Origin: JAZBPO01 sp036351675
Lineage (GTDB): Bacteria > Pseudomonadota > Gammaproteobacteria > Pseudomonadales > Azotimanducaceae
NCBI GenBank assembly: GCA_036351675.1
Contig: JAZBPO010000443.1
Coordinates: 1-5,515, forward strand
Direction of reading: 5' to 3'
Length of the DNA: 5,515 nucleotides
Positions 1 through 4,717 of this stretch are shown piece by piece; positions within the stretch are counted from its first letter, which is position 1; each line of letters begins with the position of its first letter. The position numbers and the translations under genes are program-made. The notes under the pieces are model-generated. The model was given only the letters and a program-made list of their open reading frames with translations. It did no database searches and had not been told where the DNA came from.

Positions 1-601
1 AGCTCGCGGCCATGTAGCCGAAGGGCGTGAGCGCCTCCGGGTCGAGCAGGTCGACGCGGACCCGCGCGGCGAGGAGGCGGAACAGGCGTGCGTTCTGCAG
101 CAGCGCCGCCGTCGCGGCGTACATGAACAGCCAGACCGGCAGCGGCGCCACGGACATGACGAACTCCAGGGCCGAGCCCGTGAAGATCTCGCCCATGGCC
201 TCGAAGCTGCCGGCGAGGAGGCGGCTCTGAAGGAGCCAGATGATCACGGCGACGGCGACGACGCGAAGCTGTGATCCGACGGTCTTGCGGCGGATCGAGC
301 GCCGCGCCGCGGCCAGCGTCTCGGGCTCCATCGCGAGCCGCGGCGCGAGCGCGTCGAAGGCCGCTTCGGTGCGCTCCGTGACCAGGTGGAAGACCGGCGT
401 GATGTACGCGAGGATCGCGCAGAAGAAGGTTGCCGTGGACCAGCTGCCGCTACCGAAGGCGCCGCTCAGGAAGAACACCGGCAGCAGCAGCGCGACGATC
501 GCGACCGCAGCCAGCAGGCGGCCGTTCGGACCCGACGGAACGATCGCGAGCAGCCAGAGCTGACGATCGTTGCGCTCGCGCATGGCATCGAGAGCATCCA
601 T
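1..601 (-). CDS. Uncharacterised multi-pass inner-membrane protein (C-terminus cut by the window edge)
   Basis: The reading frame stays open from an ATG at 601 to the left edge, giving 200 residues. An in-frame TAA at 613-611 just upstream means no longer start is possible. A second Met at residue 7 is an alternative start, and neither has a strong Shine-Dalgarno. After a charged N-terminus (MDALDAMRERNDRQ) come hydrophobic segments at about 28-50, 54-74, 112-131 and 145-172. Between the second and third is a cytoplasm-like stretch (76-110) with basic residues (RRSIRRK, about 100-106). The visible part ends with VRVDLLDPEALTPFGYMA, an amphipathic stretch after the fourth segment. I recognise no catalytic motif and cannot name a family with confidence. 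It is transcribed divergently from the acyltransferase across 73 bp. Sensor-kinase or transporter roles cannot be judged without the missing C-terminus. Confidence 0.8.
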   Translation of the reverse strand, partial: MDALDAMRERNDRQLWLLAIVPSGPNGRLLAAVAIVALLLPVFFLSGAFGSGSWSTATFFCAILAYITPVFHLVTERTEAAFDALAPRLAMEPETLAAARRSIRRKTVGSQLRVVAVAVIIWLLQSRLLAGSFEAMGEIFTGSALEFVMSVAPLPVWLFMYAATAALLQNARLFRLLAARVRVDLLDPEALTPFGYMAAS

Positions 602-674
602 GGCGCGACGTTAGCGCAACCCTGCGACGCAGCGAACCGCGCGCCGCGACCCATCCAGCATCGAGGAGCCTCGC
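602..674. promoter_or_regulatory. Divergent intergenic spacer between the membrane protein and acyltransferase genes
   Basis: Both genes start outward from this 73-bp spacer, so their promoters, or parts of them, should lie here or just inside the opposing gene. I see no convincing -35/-10 pair. The spacer holds a perfect 11-nt inverted repeat, CTGCG-A-CGCAG, at 622-632. It also carries the GAGGAG Shine-Dalgarno of the acyltransferase at 663-668. That the spacer is regulatory is inferred from gene orientation. Confidence 0.35.
663..668 (+). promoter_or_regulatory. Ribosome binding site that fixes the GTG start of the acyltransferase
   Basis: GAGGAG lies 6 nt upstream of the GTG at 675. This is good Shine-Dalgarno spacing and supports GTG as the start, since no nearby ATG has a comparable site. 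Confidence 0.7.
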
Positions 675-1397
675 GTGCGTCGCGATCATAGGCCCTACTG
701 GGCGAAGCGGGCCCTGGAGCGCCTGGAGCACCACTACACCGAGCACTTCCTGCGCCCGCAGCTCGACAGCCTCGGTACCGGGCACCGGTTCATGAAGCCC
801 TGGTACTTCAAGGCCCATGGCGCCCGCATCCACGTCGGCGAGCACGTCCACGTGGTCACCGCCGCCGATCGCCACGTGCGCCTGTGCGTCTGGGAACACA
901 AGGCGATGCACGGCGAGATCCGTATCGGCGACTACGCCCTGCTGTGCCCGGGCGTACGCATCGATTCCGCTGCGCGCGTGACCGTCGGGACCGCGACCAT
1001 GATCGCCGCCGGCGCCTACCTGACCGACGCCGACTGGCACGGGCTCTACGACCGCACGGCGCTGATCGGCACGGCCAGGCCCATCGAACTCGGCGAGAAC
1101 GTCTGGATCGGTGACGGCGCGATCGTGTGCAAGGGCGTGACGATCGGCGCCAACTCGGTCGTGGCCGCCGGCGCCGTCGTCGCCCGCGACGTGCCCGCCG
1201 ACGTGATCGTGGCCGGCAATCCCGCCCGCGTGGTCAAGGAACTCGACCCGACCGAGGCGCGCGTCACGCGCCGCGAGCTGTTCGCGGACCCGGCGGGCCT
1301 CGCACGCTTCAACGAGGAACTCGACCGCTACCTGCTGAAGAACAACGGCCTCGCAGGCTGGCTCCGGGCCATGGTCGCGCCGCGCTCGGGGGATTGA
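675..1397 (+). CDS. Left-handed beta-helix (hexapeptide-repeat) O-acyltransferase
   Basis: A 240-residue protein with GTG start and TGA stop. From about residue 46 to 186 it shows the isoleucine-patch/hexapeptide rhythm of LbH acyltransferases (ARIHVG, GEIRIGDYALLCPGVRID, ENVWIGDGAIVCKGVTIGAN, SVVAAGAVV). It ends the helix with the NodL/LacA/WcaF-type signature RDVPADVIVAGNPARVV (171-187). His122 in DADWHG sits where the catalytic His of maltose and galactoside acetyltransferases lies, just before the WIG coils, so it is the likely general base. These enzymes usually move an acetyl group from acetyl-CoA to a sugar hydroxyl and act as cytoplasmic trimers. About 45 N-terminal residues rich in His and aromatics precede the helix, and about 53 helical-looking residues follow it. 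The acceptor is unknown. No glycosyltransferase or polysaccharide gene is visible nearby. The gene converges on queF, leaving 16 bp between stops. Confidence 0.9.
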   Translation: MRRDHRPYWAKRALERLEHHYTEHFLRPQLDSLGTGHRFMKPWYFKAHGARIHVGEHVHVVTAADRHVRLCVWEHKAMHGEIRIGDYALLCPGVRIDSAARVTVGTATMIAAGAYLTDADWHGLYDRTALIGTARPIELGENVWIGDGAIVCKGVTIGANSVVAAGAVVARDVPADVIVAGNPARVVKELDPTEARVTRRELFADPAGLARFNEELDRYLLKNNGLAGWLRAMVAPRSGD

Positions 1398-1407
1398 GGC
1401 TGCCCGC

Positions 1408-1426
1408 CGCCCGTCACTGCCGGGCG
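1408..1426. terminator. Weak hairpin at the acyltransferase/queF convergent junction
   Basis: CGCCCG (1408-1413) and CGGGCG (1421-1426) form a 6-bp G+C stem around a 7-nt loop that contains the queF stop codon (1416-1414 on the minus strand). There is no T-run on either side, so it is not a classical intrinsic terminator. It may only help to end transcription from either gene. Confidence 0.25.
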
Positions 1427-2238
1427 AGGCGGAGCGCCGGCGCCTGCGTCTCCTTCGTGGAACGGAAGGGGTTGATGTCGAGGCCGCCCCGGCGCAGATA
1501 GCGGGCATAGACCGTGAGCGTGCTCGGTGCGCATCGCGCCATGATGTCCACGTACATGCGCTCGACGGCCTCCTCGTGGAAACCCTGATGGTTGCGGAAG
1601 GACACCACGTAGCGCAGCAGCGATGCGCGGTCGATCTCCGGCCCCGCGTACTGGATCCAGAGCGAGCCCCAGTCCGGCTGACCGGTGACGGGGCACAGCG
1701 TTCTCAGCAGATGCGTGAACACCGTTTCCCGGACCGCGCCCGCACCGGTCGTCTGCAGGAGTTCGGCGTCCGGTTCGTAGACCTCCACGGGCACGTCGAG
1801 CACGTCGAGCGACTCACCGGTGAAGTGCATGGCCGCCCCCTCGAGCTGGTCGAGGGGCAGCACCTCCACGATCACGGGAGACCGCACCGCGAGCCTGAGG
1901 TCCGATTCGATCGTGTTCTCGACGTCCTGGCGGCTCACGAACTGCGAGTTCGCCAGGGATCCGAGGTACAGCTTGAAGGACTTCGATTCCGGGATGTGCG
2001 AGGACTGGGCCGGGATCGTCACACGCAGCGCCGCGACTTCGGGCCTGCCCTTGCGATTCAGCCAGGAGAGCTCGTAGCCGTTCCAGACGTCCACACCCGT
2101 GAAGGGAAGCTGGGGCCCGGTCACGCCGAGCGCCTCCCGGATCGGCCCCCGCGCGATGCCCTTGAGCAGCGACGGCGTGTACACGTCGACGTACTCCGTG
2201 GGCTTGCCGAGATCCAGCTTGTGCAGTTCCGAGGTCAT
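1414..2238 (-). CDS. queF: NADPH-dependent 7-cyano-7-deazaguanine (preQ0) reductase, long-form QueF
   Basis: A 274-residue protein with ATG start, close in length to the E. coli enzyme (about 282). QueF reduces the nitrile of preQ0 to the aminomethyl group of preQ1 using two NADPH, in the queuosine tRNA-modification pathway in the cytoplasm. The N-terminal half holds the QueF NADPH-binding motif ESKSFKLYLGSLANSQF (84-100). The C-terminal half holds the catalytic segment CPVTGQPDWGS (182-192), with nucleophile Cys182 and acid Asp189 matching Cys190 and Asp197 of E. coli. FHE at 220-222 is the substrate-contact motif, and YARYLRRGGLDINPFRS (244-260) is the typical C-terminal block. All key residues are present, so it should be active. 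It lies 119 bp downstream of the yadH-like gene on the same strand. No preQ1 riboswitch-like fold is visible upstream. A modest GGGACGG about 10 nt before the ATG may serve as ribosome binding site. Confidence 0.97.
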   Translation of the reverse strand: MTSELHKLDLGKPTEYVDVYTPSLLKGIARGPIREALGVTGPQLPFTGVDVWNGYELSWLNRKGRPEVAALRVTIPAQSSHIPESKSFKLYLGSLANSQFVSRQDVENTIESDLRLAVRSPVIVEVLPLDQLEGAAMHFTGESLDVLDVPVEVYEPDAELLQTTGAGAVRETVFTHLLRTLCPVTGQPDWGSLWIQYAGPEIDRASLLRYVVSFRNHQGFHEEAVERMYVDIMARCAPSTLTVYARYLRRGGLDINPFRSTKETQAPALRLARQ

Positions 2239-2357
2239 GGCGCGTCCGTCCCGTCGCGGGTCGGGTGCTTTTCGCCTGCGGGCTCCGCCCCGTCAACGCC
2301 GGGGCGACGGGCGGAGACGGAGCGCTGGCTGACGGGTCCGGCGCCCGCCGTGACCGC
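2239..2357 (-). promoter_or_regulatory. yadH-queF spacer with possible queF promoter and a G+C-rich hairpin
   Basis: Read on the minus strand, TTGACG (2296-2291) matches five of six bases of the sigma-70 -35 consensus. After 17 bp comes GAAAAG (2273-2268), a poor -10 lying in the only A/T-rich patch of the spacer. Transcription would begin about 20-25 nt before the queF ATG. The -35 overlaps an inverted repeat: CTCCGCC (2283-2289) and CGTC (2291-2294) pair with GACG (2306-2309) and GGCGGAG (2310-2316), with C2290 bulged and an 11-nt loop. No T-run follows the hairpin on the minus strand, so it is not an obvious terminator after yadH. Whether queF is read from yadG or from here is open. Confidence 0.3.
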
Positions 2358-3191
2358 TCAGACCCTGAGGCCCGTCCCGCGCCGCAGCAGCCAGAGCGAG
2401 AGGAACCAGAACGCCGCCACGAACAGGCACACCGCGAGCACGGCGGCGCCCACGGGCACGCCTCCGCTCTGACCGAAGAAGCCGTAGCGGAAGGTGGAGA
2501 CCATGTACACGATCGGGTTGAAGTAGGAGACCGTGCGCCAGGTCGGCGAGAGCAGGTCGAGCGAGTAGAACACGCCACCGAGATAGGTGAGCGGCGTCAA
2601 CACGAAGGCCGGGATGATGGAGATGTCGTCGAACTTGTCGGCGAAGACCGCGTTGACGAAGCCCCCGAGCGAGAACAGCACCGCCGTGAGGATCAGGATG
2701 CCGAAGGTCACGAACACGTCGTGAACGCGGAAGTCCACGAACAGGGCGGCGACGACCATGACGATGGCACCGACGCACAGGCCCCGGGCGACACCGCCGG
2801 CCACGAAGCCGGCGAGGATCACCCAGTTCGGCGTGGGCGAGACCAGGATCGCCTCGATGCTCCTCTGGAACTTCGTGGAATAGAAGGAGGAAGCGACGTT
2901 CGAGTAGGCGTTGGTGATCACCGACATCATGATCAGGCCCGGGAAGATGAACTCCATGTAGTCGAGCCCGGCCATGGTGCCGACCCGGGAGCCGATGAAG
3001 GCCCCGAAGATCAGGAAATAGAGCGACATGCTGATCGCAGGCGGCACCAGCGTCTGCGGCCAGATGCGCAGGAAACGCTTGACCTCCTTGTACAGAAGCG
3101 TGCGGAAGGCGATCCAGTCCGCGCGCAGGGCACTGCCTGCGTCGAGGGGGCGTGCGGCCGTCTGCGGCCGCGCGAGCTCAGCCTGCTGCAT
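2358..3191 (-). CDS. yadH: ABC-2 type exporter membrane subunit, YadH-like
   Basis: With the ATG at 3191 the protein has 277 residues. It follows E. coli YadH (about 256 residues) closely along its length, as I recall that sequence. Shared stretches include RIWPQTLVPPAISMSLYF (42-59), FIFPGLIMMSVITNAYSNVA (81-100), KFDDISIIPAFVLTPLTY (186-203), LGGVFYSL (204-211), FNPIVYM (224-230) and FRYGFFG (234-240). Hydrophobic segments lie at about 46-66, 82-101, 123-150, 158-183, 192-212 and 246-269, the six-helix ABC-2 plan. The N-terminus carries about 20 extra polar residues. An in-frame GTG at 3209 would add six residues, but its GGAAGG lies only 2 nt away, whereas GGAG sits 10 nt before the ATG. 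The start overlaps the end of the ATPase gene by 14 bp, pointing to translational coupling. The substrate is unknown for this family; related pairs (DrrA/DrrB, NodI/NodJ) export drugs or lipo-oligosaccharides. Confidence 0.93.
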   Translation of the reverse strand: MQQAELARPQTAARPLDAGSALRADWIAFRTLLYKEVKRFLRIWPQTLVPPAISMSLYFLIFGAFIGSRVGTMAGLDYMEFIFPGLIMMSVITNAYSNVASSFYSTKFQRSIEAILVSPTPNWVILAGFVAGGVARGLCVGAIVMVVAALFVDFRVHDVFVTFGILILTAVLFSLGGFVNAVFADKFDDISIIPAFVLTPLTYLGGVFYSLDLLSPTWRTVSYFNPIVYMVSTFRYGFFGQSGGVPVGAAVLAVCLFVAAFWFLSLWLLRRGTGLRV

Positions 3192-4128
3192 GAACGAGGG
3201 TCTCCGCACTGCCTTCCGAGCGCGTCAGCGACACGAAGAGCTGTTCGAGGCGATTGGACTTGTTGCGCATGCTCGCGACCTCCAGGCCCGCCGCGTCGAG
3301 GGCCCGGAACACGTCGTTGAGCTGCTGGCCCCTGTGAAGGTCCACCTCGATGCAGTGCGAGTCGTAGCGCCGCACGGCGAAGCCCTCGATCGCCGGGATC
3401 TCGTCGACGTCACGGCTGAGGTCGAGGATGAAGGTCTCGGTGTCGAGCTTCTTCAGCAGCGCGCGCATGGACGTGTTCTCGACGATCTCGCCGTGATCGA
3501 TGATCGCGATGTTGCGGCACAGGGACTCCGCTTCCTCGAGATAGTGCGTGGTGAGGATGATCGACGTGCCCGCGGCGTTCATCTCGGTGAGGAAGGCCCA
3601 CATGGAACGCCGGATCTCGATGTCGACGCCCGCGGTCGGCTCGTCGAGGATCAGCAGTCTCGGCTCGTGCACGAGCGCGCGCGCGATCATGAGCCGGCGC
3701 TTCATGCCGCCCGACAGATGCCTCGCCTGCTCGTTCCGCTTGTCCCAGAGCCCGAGCTTGCGCAGGTACTTCTCCGTGTTGGCGCTCGCCTGCGGACCCG
3801 CGAGACCGTAGAACCCGGCCTGCGTCTCGACGATGTCGCCGACCTTCTCGAAGATCGAGAAGTTGAACTCCTGCGGGACCACGCCGATCAGTCGCTTGGC
3901 GGTGATCGGATCGGCATCGATGTCGACACCGAAGATCTCCACCCGGCCCGCGGTCTTGATCACGAGCGAGCAGATCACGCCGATCGTCGTCGACTTGCCC
4001 GCCCCGTTCGGGCCGAGAAGCGCGAAGAAGTCCCCCTCCGCGACCTCGAGATCGATGCCCTTCAGGGCCTCGAAGCCACCGGCATAGGTCTTCCTGAGAC
4101 CGGTGATGGAAAGCGCGGGTGCGGTCAT
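3178..4128 (-). CDS. yadG: ABC-2 type exporter ATP-binding subunit, YadG-like
   Basis: A 316-residue ATPase with every ABC motif intact: Walker A GPNGAGKST (39-47), Q-loop Gln86 in VVPQEFNF, signature LSGGM (138-142), Walker B LLILDEP (158-164), D-loop AGVD (166-169) and H-loop His195 in LTTHYLEEAE. The C-terminal part after about residue 220 (NTSMRALLKKL, ETFILDL, SMRNKSNRLEQLFVSL) matches the tail of E. coli YadG (about 308 residues) as I recall it, which places it in this subgroup and not only in the wider DrrA-like family. It should dimerise on the cytoplasmic face of the YadH-like permease and power export. It is the first gene of the minus-strand block, and its last 14 bp overlap the permease start. 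The last dozen residues (EGSAETLVHAAG) look like a short extension. The export substrate cannot be told from sequence. Confidence 0.95.
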   Translation of the reverse strand: MTAPALSITGLRKTYAGGFEALKGIDLEVAEGDFFALLGPNGAGKSTTIGVICSLVIKTAGRVEIFGVDIDADPITAKRLIGVVPQEFNFSIFEKVGDIVETQAGFYGLAGPQASANTEKYLRKLGLWDKRNEQARHLSGGMKRRLMIARALVHEPRLLILDEPTAGVDIEIRRSMWAFLTEMNAAGTSIILTTHYLEEAESLCRNIAIIDHGEIVENTSMRALLKKLDTETFILDLSRDVDEIPAIEGFAVRRYDSHCIEVDLHRGQQLNDVFRALDAAGLEVASMRNKSNRLEQLFVSLTRSEGSAETLVHAAG

Positions 4129-4216
4129 GGGTGCATCCGGAGATGGAGCGACGGGCGGCGAATCACCACCATGCGCCGGACGCGGGATCGGGCGTCGCCC
4201 GGCGCGGAAAGGCGCG

Positions 4217-4253
4217 CACTGTAGCAGAGCGCCCGCGACGCTGCGAAGCAGTG
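4217..4253. repeat. Imperfect inverted repeat overlapping the candidate yadG promoter
   Basis: The outer arms CACTG (4217-4221) and CAGTG (4249-4253) are perfect complements. The inner arms GCAG (4224-4227) and CTGC (4241-4244) also pair, with unequal 2-nt and 4-nt interruptions. It spans the proposed -35 and -10 of yadG and lies upstream of both proposed transcription starts. It could therefore be a protein-binding operator and not an RNA hairpin. It could also be chance. Confidence 0.25.
4218..4247 (-). promoter_or_regulatory. Candidate sigma-70 promoter for the yadG-yadH(-queF) block
   Basis: On the minus strand, TTCGCA (4247-4242, four of six to TTGACA) is followed after 18 bp by TACAGT (4223-4218, four of six to TATAAT). 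The TACAGT is preceded by TGC, giving an extended -10. The start of transcription would fall near 4211, leaving a leader of about 83 nt before the yadG ATG. The promoter lies inside an imperfect inverted repeat (4217-4253). It rests on consensus matching by eye in G+C-rich DNA. Confidence 0.35.
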
Positions 4254-4267
4254 ACCACGTCGGGGCG

Positions 4268-4276
4268 TGCTAGGGT
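4268..4276 (+). promoter_or_regulatory. Weak extended -10 candidate for the PA2817-like gene
   Basis: TGC-TAGGGT keeps the TG extension and the T, A and final T of TATAAT. It lies 41 nt before the ATG at 4318. The best -35 match, GTGACC (4251-4256), is only 14 bp away, which is too short for comfort, so this is a tentative call. Confidence 0.2.
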
Positions 4277-4317
4277 CCGGCCCGAGGCTCACCGGCACTC
4301 CGGGAACGCACCGCACC

Positions 4318-4665
4318 ATGGCCGACCCTTCCACCATCCGCCCCAGGCGCGTCACCTGGGCCCTCGAGACGCTCAGGGGCCTGTACGCCACGGCGCTCCG
4401 CAGCCCACGCTTCGGTGAGCTGCGCGGCGAGCAGGACGAGCGCTTCCTCGCCCGCTTCGAGCGGCTCTGCGAAGCGCTCGCGAACGGCAGCGCGGACTAC
4501 GAATTCGAGGGCCGGGAACTGCTCGGCGCCATGCAGGCCGGGTACCCCGAACTCTGGGCCGCCCTCGATCGACGCCTGCTCTTCTTCTTCGGCGGCGAGT
4601 GCCTCCACTTCCTGGACGACGCCGAGCTCGATCTGTTCCAGGCCGAGAGCGAAGCGGAGGGCTGA
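4318..4665 (+). CDS. Small conserved protein, PA2817-family-like, function unknown
   Basis: A 115-residue soluble, acidic protein. The ATG at 4318 is preferred, with GGGAA 10 nt upstream. An in-frame GTG at 4267 would add 17 residues (MLGSGPRLTG...) that look like translated leader. The N-terminal half is helical and charged (ALETLRGLYATAL, 16-28; ERFLARFERLCEALANG, 41-57). The most distinctive part is at 76-108: YPELWAALDRRLLFFF, then GGECLHFLDDAE and LDLFQ. This resembles the C-terminal signature (YP...RDLLWFFGGDCLHFMPDEE) that I recall from the PA2817 family of Pseudomonas and relatives; I could not check it by search. There is no signal peptide, membrane segment or known catalytic motif. 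Conserved Cys95 and His97 within GGECLH are candidates for a functional site. It is divergent from yadG and convergent with the TonB-like gene. Confidence 0.8.
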   Translation: MADPSTIRPRRVTWALETLRGLYATALRSPRFGELRGEQDERFLARFERLCEALANGSADYEFEGRELLGAMQAGYPELWAALDRRLLFFFGGECLHFLDDAELDLFQAESEAEG

Positions 4666-4694
4666 GGAGCGCCAGCGCGATCGCCCGACGGCTC

Positions 4695-4717
4695 CTTCCC
4701 GGCCTCAGGCCGGGAAG
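4695..4717. terminator. Perfect 10-bp hairpin at the convergent junction; its loop is the TonB-like stop codon
   Basis: CTTCCCGGCC (4695-4704) and GGCCGGGAAG (4708-4717) are exact complements separated by TCA (4705-4707), which is the TGA stop of the minus-strand gene. Being symmetrical, the hairpin forms in transcripts from either direction, and it lies 30 bp past the stop of the PA2817-like gene. Neither side has a T-run, so it would be a non-canonical or Rho-assisted bidirectional terminator or an mRNA 3'-end stabiliser. One arm also encodes the last residues (F-P-A) of the protein. Confidence 0.5.

Noticed and set aside
450..1508. Minus-strand open frame (352 codons) antisense to the acyltransferase
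   Set aside because: It crosses the acyltransferase, the divergent spacer and part of the left-edge membrane gene, and its translation is Ala/Arg/Gly/His-rich without motifs.
2239..2357. preQ1 riboswitch upstream of queF
   Set aside because: The leader lacks the short stem with A-rich 3' tail of preQ1-I and anything like preQ1-II. The only structure is a G+C-rich hairpin.
1576..2472. Plus-strand open frame (298 codons) antisense to queF
   Set aside because: The opposite strand holds the QueF catalytic and NADPH motifs. This frame has no ribosome binding site or recognisable motif.
3192..3209. GTG at 3209 as the yadH start
   Set aside because: Its purine-rich GGAAGG is only 2 nt away. The ATG at 3191 has a GGAG at 10 nt and gives a shorter, more usual overlap with yadG.
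2265..3320. Plus-strand open frame (351 codons) antisense to yadH
   Set aside because: The product is extremely rich in Glu, Asp, Arg and His with no domain, and the opposite strand encodes a clear YadH-like membrane protein.
3028..4224. Long plus-strand open frame (398 codons) antisense to yadG and the start of yadH
   Set aside because: It lies opposite genes with every ABC motif intact. Its translation is low-complexity Arg/Asp/Glu/Val sequence, typical of an antisense frame in G+C-rich DNA.
4267..4317. GTG at 4267 as the start of the PA2817-like gene
   Set aside because: The added 17 residues look non-coding and overlap the best -10 candidate. The ATG at 4318 begins a sequence typical of a soluble protein N-terminus.
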